A DNA stretch of 64,000 bases from DAOUAG01 sp034432935 (GTDB lineage Bacteria; Chloroflexota; Dehalococcoidia; SM23-28-2; RBG-16-64-32). Shown piece by piece: positions 27,259 to 35,101 of the stretch. The first letter of the stretch is position 1. Each line of letters begins with the position of its first letter. The notes under the pieces were generated by a model. It had not been told where the DNA came from and ran no database searches. It saw nothing but the letters and a program-made list of their open reading frames with translations. The DNA is taken from positions 1 to 64,000 of the forward strand of contig DAOUBD010000024.1 of the NCBI GenBank assembly GCA_034432935.1. The letters run 5' to 3'. The position numbers were made by a program, and so were the translations under genes.

Positions 27259-27924
27259 ATGAGCGGTAACTCGCAGACTAAACTGTCGCCGTCACGGGCG
27301 GAGAAGCGCACGCGGAGAGGACCCCGGACCCGGCAGCAGATCTTGGACGTGTCCCTCCGCCTCTTCTCCAAGAAGGGGTTTGCACGCACGACGGTGCGCG
27401 ATATCGCCCATCAGGCGGGGATTACGGACGCTGCCATCTACTACCACTTTCAGTCCAAGCGAGAGCTGCTGGAGGCGCTGGTGGAGGAGCGCGGCTTCGT
27501 CCACAGCCTCCAGAACCTGGAGCGGCTAGCGGCCGACTCTCCCCTGCGGGAGACGATGCTATGGATGGCGCGCGGCGCAATCAACATCATGGACGCGAAC
27601 CGGGACTTCCTGCGCCTCATCATCATGGAGGGCCTGGGCGGCGACACTGCGGCGGTGGAGCAGTACCATCGGCTGCTGAACATGTGGGAGAGCGCCCTCG
27701 GCTCCGTCCTGAGCCGGTACGAGGAGAAAGGTGTGCTGAAGAAGAACTCCACCGGCACCATGGCCCGCCAGATCATCTACATCATCCTGATGGCCTTTGA
27801 GGATGCCCTCCTGGGGAGGCACGTCTCTAGTGGCGCGTCGCCGGAGGAAAGACAAAACGCTCTGGCCAGCTTCGTCGCAGCGGCCCTAGACCGCCTCCTC
27901 GAAGGGCCCGGAGAGCAGACGTAG
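27259..27924 (+). CDS. TetR/AcrR family transcriptional regulator
   Basis: A 221-residue regulator. A basic N-terminal tail is followed by the TetR helix-turn-helix: TRQQILDVSLRLFSKKGF, then TTVRDIAHQAGITDAAIYYH (recognition helix near residues 50-60). A helical ligand-binding domain completes it. It sits between the CoA-transferase pair and a Gfo/Idh/MocA gene and may control one of them in response to an acyl-CoA or related compound. The frame is open far upstream through the preceding gene, but that part is not coding. Confidence 0.92.
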   Translation: MSGNSQTKLSPSRAEKRTRRGPRTRQQILDVSLRLFSKKGFARTTVRDIAHQAGITDAAIYYHFQSKRELLEALVEERGFVHSLQNLERLAADSPLRETMLWMARGAINIMDANRDFLRLIIMEGLGGDTAAVEQYHRLLNMWESALGSVLSRYEEKGVLKKNSTGTMARQIIYIILMAFEDALLGRHVSSGASPEERQNALASFVAAALDRLLEGPGEQT

Positions 27925-27941
27925 AGCCCGGCGGCCTCAGG

Positions 27942-29015
27942 GTGAAGCAGCTCCGCATCGGTCTCATCGGCTGCGGCTTCATCGGCCGCTTTCATTCGGC
28001 CGCCATCCGAAACCTTATCCGCCTTGGGCTCGTGGACGCGGAGTACGCAGCGGTCTGCGACCGGGACCAGGCTCGCGCCCAGGCCTTCGCCGCGACAGCA
28101 GGCGTACGGTGGGTGAGCACCGACGCCAACGAGATCATCGATTCGCCGGACATAGACGTCGTCTTCATCTGCGTACCGACGGCGGCCCACAAGCCGTTGG
28201 TGCTGCGGGCGGCGGAGCGCGGCAAACACGTATTCTGCGAGAAGCCGCTGGCTACCAACCTGGCAGACGTGGAGGAGATGGTGGCGGCAGTGGAGAAGGC
28301 GGGCGTCAAGTCCGGCGTCGGGCTGGTACTCCGCCATTCGCCGATCCTCAACGTTCTCAAGTCGCAGACGGAGGATCCCACCCTGGGCCGCCTGATGGTC
28401 ATCGTGTTCCGAGATGACCAGTTCTTCCCCATCCAGGGGCATTACGCCAGCGACTGGCGGAAGGACCGGCGGCAAGCTGGCGCCGGCACCCTCTTGGAAC
28501 ACTCGATCCACGATGTGGATGTGCTGCGCTGGCTAGGAGGCGATGTACAGCGGGTGCGGGGGCTGGTCCGCAACTTCGCCGGCCACGAAGGCATAGAGGA
28601 CCTGGCTGTGGCCACCCTGGAGTTCGAGGACGGGGCCACTGCGCAGCTCTCATCTATCTGGCATAACGTCTTGGGAAGGCCATCCACACGCCGCCTCGAG
28701 GTCTTTTACGAAAACGGGGTCTTCTTTCTAGACAACGATTTTCTGGGCCCCATCTACCTGCAGACCCATGCCCGCGCGGCAGAAGTGATTCCGGAGGAAG
28801 AGGTGCGGACGCGCTACCTCAGATCCTTGGGCCTGGACGAGCCGTCCCTGGCCGAGGGGCTGCGCTACTCCCTGGAACAGTTCTTTTTTCTCAGGGCGGT
28901 GGCAGCGGACGAGCAGCCGTTTCCGGACTTCCGGGTGGCGTTGGAGGCCCATAAGGTAGTAGACGCCATCTACCGGTCGGCGGCGCTCGGAGGCGAAGCG
29001 ATAGACCTGGACTGA
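27942..29015 (+). CDS. Gfo/Idh/MocA family oxidoreductase
   Basis: NAD(P)-dependent dehydrogenase, probably acting on a sugar, inositol or related polyol (357 aa). The Rossmann fold opens LRIGLIGCGFIGRFHS, the nicotinamide-site motif is CEKPLATN near residue 100, and a C-terminal alpha/beta domain follows. GTG start 17 bp after tetR. The last codons lie inside a hairpin shared with the convergent cyclase gene. Substrate not predictable. Confidence 0.92.
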   Translation: MKQLRIGLIGCGFIGRFHSAAIRNLIRLGLVDAEYAAVCDRDQARAQAFAATAGVRWVSTDANEIIDSPDIDVVFICVPTAAHKPLVLRAAERGKHVFCEKPLATNLADVEEMVAAVEKAGVKSGVGLVLRHSPILNVLKSQTEDPTLGRLMVIVFRDDQFFPIQGHYASDWRKDRRQAGAGTLLEHSIHDVDVLRWLGGDVQRVRGLVRNFAGHEGIEDLAVATLEFEDGATAQLSSIWHNVLGRPSTRRLEVFYENGVFFLDNDFLGPIYLQTHARAAEVIPEEEVRTRYLRSLGLDEPSLAEGLRYSLEQFFFLRAVAADEQPFPDFRVALEAHKVVDAIYRSAALGGEAIDLD

Positions 29016-29031
29016 GGGGTTGCCTCAGTCC
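29009..29031. terminator. Bidirectional hairpin containing both stop codons
   Basis: Perfect 9-bp inverted repeat GGACTGAGG / CCTCAGTCC with a 5-nt loop. Each arm encodes the final Asp codon and TGA stop of one of the two convergent genes. Confidence 0.6.
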
Positions 29032-29651
29032 CAGAGGAAGACTCTGGCGGGCGCGCCCTCGGCTCCGGCGACGTTGAGGGGCGCGCAGACCATGTGGTAG
29101 CGGCCCTGCCGCACCCGGCGCAGGTCCAGACCTTCTACCACCACTATTCCAGCCCCTAGGAGGAGCTTGTGGACAGGGTGCCCCGGGGCACGGAAGCGTT
29201 CGATGGATAGGTAGTCGATTCCCACTAGGCAGAAGCGGCGCTCCACCAGCCAGCGAGCTGCGTCCTCCGTGAGAGCGATGAAGTCGGTGTGGAATTCACT
29301 ATCGTCCCAGAAGCCGCCATTGGGGGTCTTGAGGAGGAGGCGCGGCGTGTCGCCCGGGATGCCCGCGGCCTCCAGGCTAGCGGCCGCGATGTGCTCCTGA
29401 CCGGTGTATTCCAGGACGTACGCTGGGCCGCAGAGGGCGTCGAGAGGAATCTGGTCGACAGTGGCCCGGCCGTCCAAGAAGTGGTGAGGAGCGTCGACGT
29501 GGGTGCCCGTGTGGGAGCCGAGGGAGAGGGCACTGAGGTTGACTTCAGCCCCGGCGGAGATGCGGGAAGTAAACTCCAGTTCTGGGCCTGGTTCCCCTGC
29601 GTAGGTGACCATGCCAGCGCGGATCGGTACCGAGACATCGTAGAGCGTCAA
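29025..29651 (-). CDS. Cyclase family protein (kynurenine formamidase-like)
   Basis: Metal-dependent hydrolase of the 'cyclase' family, which includes bacterial kynurenine formamidase and isatin hydrolase (208 aa). The metal-binding motif HTGTHVDAPHH is at about 49-59, and a later GIDYLSIERF is also typical. TTG at 29651 is chosen as start: GGGAG lies 6-7 bp upstream and the protein then begins TLYDVSVPIRAG like its relatives. A reading from 29822 would add a non-homologous basic tail. The gene is preceded by a structured leader of about 170 nt. Substrate unknown. Confidence 0.88.
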   Translation of the reverse strand: MTLYDVSVPIRAGMVTYAGEPGPELEFTSRISAGAEVNLSALSLGSHTGTHVDAPHHFLDGRATVDQIPLDALCGPAYVLEYTGQEHIAAASLEAAGIPGDTPRLLLKTPNGGFWDDSEFHTDFIALTEDAARWLVERRFCLVGIDYLSIERFRAPGHPVHKLLLGAGIVVVEGLDLRRVRQGRYHMVCAPLNVAGAEGAPARVFLWD

Positions 29652-29823
29652 GATCGTCTCCCGTTTGCAAGGCAGGGGCTGCTGGAGTGGACAACAAAAG
29701 CGCTTCCCGGGCGCTCCGTTGCCGGACCTCCGACTCCAGGTCTCTGCCGGGCTTCGGGTCGCCCCTGGGCTCCGGTGAGTCCCTTCATCTCGGGCCGAGC
29801 GCGGCTCGCTCGGGAAGCACACC
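29652..29823 (-). promoter_or_regulatory. Structured 5' leader with attenuator-like terminator, class unknown
   Basis: Between the promoter and the cyclase start lies a leader of about 172 nt. From its 5' end GGUG pairs with CACC and CUUC with GAAG, enclosing a 7-bp hairpin CCGAGCG/CGCTCGG. A GACCT/AGGTC hairpin comes next. Last comes a terminator-like stem AGCGC/GCGCT (plus-strand 29711-29715 and 29699-29703) followed by TTTTGTTG on the minus strand. This is the arrangement of a riboswitch or attenuator. I could not match it to a known class. Confidence 0.5.
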
Positions 29824-29829
29824 TAGTCT

Positions 29830-29859
29830 CTTGTATCCCGTCTAGGATGTCAAGTCCAA
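29830..29859 (-). promoter_or_regulatory. Promoter of the cyclase leader
   Basis: Minus strand TTGGAC (29859-29854), 18-bp spacer, TACAAG (29835-29830); start near 29823, exactly where the folded leader begins. Confidence 0.5.
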
Positions 29860-29946
29860 AGAAACGCTGTCTGGGCCATTCTTGGCGCTGCCGTGTGCGG
29901 TGCGCCTCCTCCATACTAGCCCGATCGCTCACGCACGGCCTCGCAG

Positions 29947-29972
29947 GCGGGCTTGACGTTTGAGGAGCCCGC
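29947..29972 (-). terminator. Hairpin downstream of the hpt fusion gene
   Basis: 7-bp stem GCGGGCT / AGCCCGC with a 12-nt loop, 28 bp beyond the end of the gene at 30001; no U-tract. The rest of 29860-30000 shows no gene or other signal. Confidence 0.4.
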
Positions 29973-30000
29973 GTCCCGCGGAGAGTTGGTGGCCTGCCGA

Positions 30001-31554
30001 CTAGGGAAGGAGTTCGTGCTTGAGGATGCCGATGAATTCGAGGTTGCGGAACCGCTGCCTGAAGTCGAGGCCGTAGCCTACGACGAACTCGTCCGGTATC
30101 TCGAACCCCACGTAATCAAGGGGGACGTTGACGATGCGCCGGGCTCGCTTATCGAGGAGGGCGCAGACCTTGATGGAGGCAGGACGTTTGGTGTTGAGAT
30201 ACTCGATGATGTGGTTGAGGGTCATGCCAGTATCGACGATATCTTCGACTAGCATGACGTCTTTACCCTTGATGTTTTCGTCGAGATCCTTGAGGATGCG
30301 GACCGCCGCGGCGCCGTTGCCGTCGTAGGAGGAGATGGCCATAAGGTCCATAGAGCAGGGCACGGTGATATGACGCATGAGGTCGGCCATGAAGCAGATG
30401 ACTCCCCGGAGGACCCCTATGAGCACCGGCTCCTTGCCAGCGTAGTCGCGGCTGATCTGGGCGCCCAACTGCGCTACCCGCTTTTGGAGCTTAGCGGCAG
30501 GGATAAGGATCTTGGATATGTCGGGAATCTGGTCTGGAGTGAGGGGCCCGTAGCCGTACTTGGCCAGGAGCCGCAAATAGTCGCGCCTCTTCAAGAGGAT
30601 GATATTGATCTCTGGGTAGAGCTCCCTGAGGAGCCTCATTTTGCGGTCTTTTTCCGCCGTGAGGCTCGGCTTCATGGTGGTGAGTTCGACGTAGAGGTTG
30701 AAGTCGGGAAGGTAAAAATCGGGCGTAAAGGCCTCCGTTACGTGGCCATACTCCCAGCGCAAAGGGAAGGACCGGGGCTCGTACTGCCAGTCGATGCCGT
30801 AAAAGTCCAGAATGCGGGCGAACTCGTACTCGGCGTTGTGGGCGAAGGGTGGCGGAACCTGCGTGGGGGCGCCCGTGACGGGTATGCGGGCTCTCGGTGG
30901 CACGGCCCCAGACTTCACCCTAGGTTTGGGTGCAGCAGCGTCCGCTACGGACCCGCCAGATTCTTTTGAGCCCCGACGCCGGGCCCTGGTCTTTGGCCGC
31001 TCGTCCGCCTCCTTCGTTGGGGCGGATGCCTCGGCCTGCACCTCGGGTTGGGATGCTCCCCGCCGGCGCCGGGAACGGCCTCGCGCCGCGTCCGTGTCGC
31101 GCGGCGGCGCCTCTTGTGGTTCGGCAGCCGGCTGTTGGAGTGGCGCGGATTCCGCCTCAGGGCTCGCCGTGGCCTTGCGGTGGTGCTTGCGGCCGCCACG
31201 GCTGCCGCGGCGGCGCTTGGCTTTTTGGGAGGACTCTGTGACGGCCTCGGCAACCGCTGCAGGGGCGTCGGCGCCCTCCTCGGTTGCGGCGGCAGAGGGG
31301 TCGCTCGTGCCAGAGGCGGCGCCGGTTGTGGAAGCCTCCGAGGGCGATGGTTCCGCTGGCGAACCTTTGCGGTGGCGCCTGCCGCCGCGGCTCCGCCGGT
31401 GGGACGCCGGCTGGGGTGGTGCAGGGGCAGAGGAGTCTTCGGGAGAGGGAGGCGGCGATGGGGCATCAGCAGAGGTCCGGCGGCCGCGGACAGTGCGACG
31501 GGCGGAGGAGATGGCCTCCGCCACTGTGCCTAGCAATTGTTTGGCCCCTGCCAT
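30001..31554 (-). CDS. Hypoxanthine phosphoribosyltransferase fused to a PD-(D/E)XK-like domain and a basic disordered tail
   Basis: A 517-residue three-part protein. Residues 1-235 are low-complexity Pro/Ala/Ser with four Arg/Lys-rich clusters (near 52-63, 112-127, 159-166, 188-197). Residues 238-335 look like a PD-(D/E)XK nuclease fold, with Glu242/Glu244 in the first helix, TPDF with Asp279, and YVELT with Glu290; Lys295 or Lys302 could replace the usual Lys. Residues 348-517 are a complete HPRT with the PRPP loop VEDIVDTGMTL, salvaging hypoxanthine or guanine. It is read in one uninterrupted frame. Whether the middle domain cuts nucleic acid is unknown. Confidence 0.88.
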   Translation of the reverse strand: MAGAKQLLGTVAEAISSARRTVRGRRTSADAPSPPPSPEDSSAPAPPQPASHRRSRGGRRHRKGSPAEPSPSEASTTGAASGTSDPSAAATEEGADAPAAVAEAVTESSQKAKRRRGSRGGRKHHRKATASPEAESAPLQQPAAEPQEAPPRDTDAARGRSRRRRGASQPEVQAEASAPTKEADERPKTRARRRGSKESGGSVADAAAPKPRVKSGAVPPRARIPVTGAPTQVPPPFAHNAEYEFARILDFYGIDWQYEPRSFPLRWEYGHVTEAFTPDFYLPDFNLYVELTTMKPSLTAEKDRKMRLLRELYPEINIILLKRRDYLRLLAKYGYGPLTPDQIPDISKILIPAAKLQKRVAQLGAQISRDYAGKEPVLIGVLRGVICFMADLMRHITVPCSMDLMAISSYDGNGAAAVRILKDLDENIKGKDVMLVEDIVDTGMTLNHIIEYLNTKRPASIKVCALLDKRARRIVNVPLDYVGFEIPDEFVVGYGLDFRQRFRNLEFIGILKHELLP

Positions 31555-31562
31555 CTGCTTTC

Positions 31563-31568
31563 ATTCTA
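31563..31568 (-). promoter_or_regulatory. -10 element of the hpt fusion gene (leaderless)
   Basis: TAGAAT on the minus strand, 8 bp before the ATG at 31554, with no Shine-Dalgarno sequence. Confidence 0.5.
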
Positions 31569-31609
31569 CCGCATCTAGAGGCCAAAGGGCTATGGCTCTT
31601 TCGCAGAAG

Positions 31610-31629
31610 TTGTCGACATATGTTGACAA
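31610..31629. promoter_or_regulatory. 20-bp near-perfect palindrome, possible operator
   Basis: TTGTCGACAT followed by ATGTTGACAA: nine of ten positions per arm are complementary. It lies about 55 bp upstream of the hpt-fusion start and 135 bp upstream of the divergent hydrolase gene. It looks like a dimeric regulator site; the regulator is unknown. Confidence 0.45.
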
Positions 31630-31763
31630 GTAAGCAGGGTTCGCCGTCTTAGACCAGCCTTCAGCCTCTAGGTCGCCCAGCGTCACGCTGGGTTGAAGGA
31701 TGGGAAGCGAGGCACGTATGCTGAAGGCCTGAGAGCATCTAGGGAGGGTCCAGCGGGTTCCAG

Positions 31764-32621
31764 ATGCCGTTCATGGAGGTACCCGGCGGCCGCATCTACT
31801 ACGAAGAGCACGGGAAGGGCTTTCCCGTTGTACTGGCGCACGGGGCCGGCGGCAACCATTTGAGCTGGTGGCAGCAGGTGCCGGAGCTCTCGCGCCACTA
31901 TCGCTGCATCACCTTCGACCATCGTGGGTGGGGGCTCTCGGACGACAGCGGTGGGCAAGGCCCGGAGGCCTTCCCGAGAGACCTGCAAACGCTGACAGAC
32001 CAGTTAGCGCTGCATGAGGTCTTCCTGGTGGGCCAGTCTATGGGCGGGTTGACCTGTTTGATGTACACGTTGAGGAACCCGGGCCGGGTGCGGGGTCTGG
32101 TGATGGCCAATAGCTTCGCCGGCATGCGTCGTGAGGTGTGGTTGGCCTGCGGCGAGGAGCTGCGGACGGAGGCTCAGAGGATATGGGAGCGCAGGCGCTC
32201 GGATGGCGTACGCCGGGCTCTGGCGCCCGATTTCAGCCGGCGGCACCGGAGTCGCGCCTTCTTGTACAAGGAGATACGGGGCCTGAACGAAGCGCGCCAC
32301 GGTCGGCCAGCGATCGAGTCGCAGACGCTGAGGATGCGGGCCCTGGAGCGTTCGCCCGACAGCTCGGCCCGGCGGGAAGAGCTGGGGGCGCTCATGGTGC
32401 CTGTGCTCTTCATCGGCGGCGAGCACGACGAGGTGATGCCGCCCGCCCTGATGAAGGTAGCGGGCTCTCTGATCCCAAAGGCGCGAGTGGTCATCGTGCC
32501 GGGCGCTGGCCACTCCGTGTATTTTGAGCAGCCGGAGACCTTCAACCACCTGCTGCTGGAGTTCTTCAGCACTTGCCTATCTGAAAGCGCGCCTGGCCGT
32601 GAAGGCGCCTTTGAGCGATAA
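31764..32621 (+). CDS. Alpha/beta hydrolase
   Basis: A 285-residue alpha/beta-fold hydrolase. The oxyanion region LAHGAGGNHLSW is near residue 28, the nucleophile elbow GQSMGG near residue 93, the acid Asp in GGEHDEV near 218, and His in GAGHSVYFEQP near 249. It is the first of five close plus-strand genes (hydrolase, DapB-like dehydrogenase, aminotransferase, MFS, crotonase). A role in opening an ester or lactone at the start of that pathway is an inference. Confidence 0.9.
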   Translation: MPFMEVPGGRIYYEEHGKGFPVVLAHGAGGNHLSWWQQVPELSRHYRCITFDHRGWGLSDDSGGQGPEAFPRDLQTLTDQLALHEVFLVGQSMGGLTCLMYTLRNPGRVRGLVMANSFAGMRREVWLACGEELRTEAQRIWERRRSDGVRRALAPDFSRRHRSRAFLYKEIRGLNEARHGRPAIESQTLRMRALERSPDSSARREELGALMVPVLFIGGEHDEVMPPALMKVAGSLIPKARVVIVPGAGHSVYFEQPETFNHLLLEFFSTCLSESAPGREGAFER

Positions 32622-32633
32622 TGGCGGTCAAGG

Positions 32634-33749
32634 ATGGGCGGGAAGGAGACCACGGCTGGGGAGTTGCCAGGGCGTTCCTACTTGCCGAGGTTTCGTAACG
32701 TGGAGGCCTATGTGCAGCAGGAGAGGATACGGACGATCCATTTTGGCATCGGCGCTATAGGGGCCGAGGTAGTTAGGGCGGTGCTGGCCTCGCCGGAGAT
32801 CGAGATCGCCGGGGCGATCGATGCCAGCCCGGCCAAAGCCGGTCGCGATCTAGGAGAGGCCGCTGGCGCCGGGCGCAATCTGGGCGTGCCGGTGCATTTC
32901 GAAGCCGGTCCGCTCTTGAGGGACGTTTACGCCGATGTCGTGGTGCACACCACAGGCTCGTCACTAACCGAGGTCTATCCTCAGATCATGGCCTGCATCG
33001 AGGCCGAAAAGAGCGTCATCTCGAGCTGCGAGGAGCTGGCATTTCCTTGGGCCCGCTATCCCGAGATCGCCCACCGGCTGCACCAGAGGGCGCGGGAGAC
33101 AGGGGTGCGAGTGTTGGGAACGGGGGTGAACCCAGGCTTTGTGATGGACCTGCTGCCCTTGGTCGTAGCCACAGCCTCGCGGCAGGTGAAGTCGGTCCGG
33201 GTGGAACGGGTTGTCGACACGGCCACCAGGCGCATCCAGTTACAGCGGAAGACAGGCGCTGGGCTGAGCGTAAAGGGTTTCCAACAGGGTGCTTCCGCTG
33301 GCAGCATCGGGCACGTCGGGCTCCGGGAGTCGGTCTTCATGATCGCTGACACCCTGGGGTGGACGCTGGACGATGTGACCGAGGAGATAGAGCCGATTAC
33401 GGCCAAGGAGCGCATGCGCACGGAGTACTTCTCCATCGAGAAGGGATACGTCTCCGGCCTGAGACAGGTGGCGCGAGGGTTGATGGCCGGCAAGGAGGTC
33501 ATAAGGCTGGAGTTGGAGATGTCCCTGGGCGCCCCGGATCCGCACGACAGCATCGAGGTGGAGGGCCTTCCGCCGCTGCGGGTCGTCGTGCCGGGCGGCA
33601 TAGCGGGCGACCTGGCGACGGCCGCCATCATCGCCAACTGCATTCCAGCGATGGCCCGGAGCCGGAGCACTGGGCTGCTGACCATGCGCGACCTGCCAGC
33701 GGCGCCGTACTACCGGCCGCCGGCGCCCAAGCGGGAGGAGGCGCCTTGA
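32634..33749 (+). CDS. DapB-like NAD(P)-dependent dehydrogenase (2,4-diaminopentanoate dehydrogenase-type)
   Basis: A 371-residue protein with an N-terminal dihydrodipicolinate-reductase-like Rossmann domain: IHFGIGAIGAEVVRAVL near residue 35, then VVHTTGSS. Its C-terminal domain resembles 2,4-diaminopentanoate dehydrogenase and related amine dehydrogenases. The start is uncertain: ATG 32634 gives a 25-residue non-conserved tail, and a GTG at 32712 would start just before the fold. Its stop overlaps the start of the aminotransferase (TTGA), indicating coupled translation and probably consecutive reactions on an amine or amino acid. Confidence 0.8.
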   Translation: MGGKETTAGELPGRSYLPRFRNVEAYVQQERIRTIHFGIGAIGAEVVRAVLASPEIEIAGAIDASPAKAGRDLGEAAGAGRNLGVPVHFEAGPLLRDVYADVVVHTTGSSLTEVYPQIMACIEAEKSVISSCEELAFPWARYPEIAHRLHQRARETGVRVLGTGVNPGFVMDLLPLVVATASRQVKSVRVERVVDTATRRIQLQRKTGAGLSVKGFQQGASAGSIGHVGLRESVFMIADTLGWTLDDVTEEIEPITAKERMRTEYFSIEKGYVSGLRQVARGLMAGKEVIRLELEMSLGAPDPHDSIEVEGLPPLRVVVPGGIAGDLATAAIIANCIPAMARSRSTGLLTMRDLPAAPYYRPPAPKREEAP

Positions 33750-35095
33750 CCATACTGGACACCTTTGTCAGGCGCCACAGCGGTTCGGCCAAGCTGTACG
33801 AAGAGTCCCTGGGCGTCTTCCCTTCTGGCGTCACTCACGATATCCGCTATGTCCAGCCCTTCCCGATATTCGTAGAGAAGGCGGAGGGCAGCCGGAAGTG
33901 GGACGTGGACGGGAACGAATACATCGACTACGTGATGGGCCACGGGGCGCTGTTCTTGGGGCATGCCCATCCAGCCATAACCAGGGCGGTCATCGATCAG
34001 GCCCAGAAGGGGACCCATCATGGCGCGAACCACCGCCTGGAGCTTGAGTGGGGGAGGCTGGTGAAGGAGCTGGTACCCAGCGCCGAGGAGGTGCACTTCA
34101 CCAGCTCCGGCACCGAAGCGACTCTCATGGCCATACGCCTCGCCAGGGCCTACACGGGACGGGACAAGATCATCAAGTTTCAGCAGCATTTCCACGGCTG
34201 GCACGACGCCGTGGCGGGGGTGTGCCCCCCAGAGGCGTCTTCTCCCCAGGCGCCCGGCGTGCCGGCGAGCGTTTCGGCCAACACTGTCTGCTTGCCTCAA
34301 GGTGACGCTTCTGCCGTGCGCAATCGCTTAGCCGAGGGCGACGTGGCGGCTGTGATCGTCGAACCCACAGGGGCCTCCTGGGGGACGTTGCCGCTGCGAC
34401 CAGGCTTCCTGGAGGAGCTGCGGGAGTCAGCGTCGCGCTACGGGGCTGTGCTGATCTTCGATGAGGTGGTGACGGGCTTCCGGGTCGCCCCTGGCGGGGC
34501 GCAAGAGCGGTACGGCGTACGGCCAGACCTGACGACGTTGGCCAAGATCCTGGCCGGCGGCCTCCCCGGGGGCGCTGTGGCGGGCCGGGCCGATATCATC
34601 TCTCTGCTGGAGTTCCGGGATGACTCGGACTGGAACGCCCGGCGGCGGGTTGCCCATCCGGGGACGTTTAACGCCAACCCCCTTTCGGCAGCGGCCGGGA
34701 CGGCGATGCTGACCCTGGTGAAAGGGGGCGCCATTCATGCCCACGCCGATGGACTCAACGCCCGGCTCGTAACAGGCCTGAACGAGGCACTGGCGAGGAC
34801 CGGAGTCGCGGGCTGCGTATATGGGCTCGCCTCCTATTTCCATATTCTGCTAGGGGAGGAAGCGCCTAGGCCCGAAGCCGGCATCGAGTGGCCTTTCGCC
34901 AGCGGCCGCGTGCCCACTCGCATGGCGCCACCCCTTGCAGCCTCTCTGAAGCGCGCCATGCTCAACCACGGCGTCGACCTGATGAGCGGCGCCGGGGGCT
35001 TCACCTCAGGCGTGCACACAGAGGCAGACGTGGAGAAGACGCTGGCGGCCTTCGAGGCTTCGCTAGCGGAGATGCGGGCGGAGGGCTTCCTCTAG
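33746..35095 (+). CDS. Class III aminotransferase (HemL-like)
   Basis: PLP-dependent transaminase or aminomutase of 449 aa related to glutamate-1-semialdehyde aminomutase. The PLP-binding sequence SSGTEATLMAIRLAR is near residue 115, IFDEVVTGFR near 236, and the Schiff-base Lys lies in LTTLAKILAGGLPGG near 270. I start it at TTG 33746, overlapping the previous stop, with GAGGAGG 5 bp upstream. Longer readings extend into the previous gene. No other heme genes are nearby, so a catabolic beta- or gamma-amino acid role is more likely than HemL. Confidence 0.9.
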   Translation: MTILDTFVRRHSGSAKLYEESLGVFPSGVTHDIRYVQPFPIFVEKAEGSRKWDVDGNEYIDYVMGHGALFLGHAHPAITRAVIDQAQKGTHHGANHRLELEWGRLVKELVPSAEEVHFTSSGTEATLMAIRLARAYTGRDKIIKFQQHFHGWHDAVAGVCPPEASSPQAPGVPASVSANTVCLPQGDASAVRNRLAEGDVAAVIVEPTGASWGTLPLRPGFLEELRESASRYGAVLIFDEVVTGFRVAPGGAQERYGVRPDLTTLAKILAGGLPGGAVAGRADIISLLEFRDDSDWNARRRVAHPGTFNANPLSAAAGTAMLTLVKGGAIHAHADGLNARLVTGLNEALARTGVAGCVYGLASYFHILLGEEAPRPEAGIEWPFASGRVPTRMAPPLAASLKRAMLNHGVDLMSGAGGFTSGVHTEADVEKTLAAFEASLAEMRAEGFL

Positions 35096-35101
35096 CCCAT
35101 C

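Noticed and set aside
29652..29822. N-terminal extension of the cyclase protein
   Set aside because: The extra 57 residues have no family similarity and coincide with the folded leader; TTG 29651 has a ribosome site.
29700..29823. SAM-I or ykkC-type (guanidine/PRPP) riboswitch
   Set aside because: Only short pieces match; the conserved cores are incomplete, so I leave the leader unclassified.
33359..33745. N-terminal extension of the aminotransferase
   Set aside because: Shadow of the DapB-like gene; a TTG at 33746 with GAGGAGG marks the real start.
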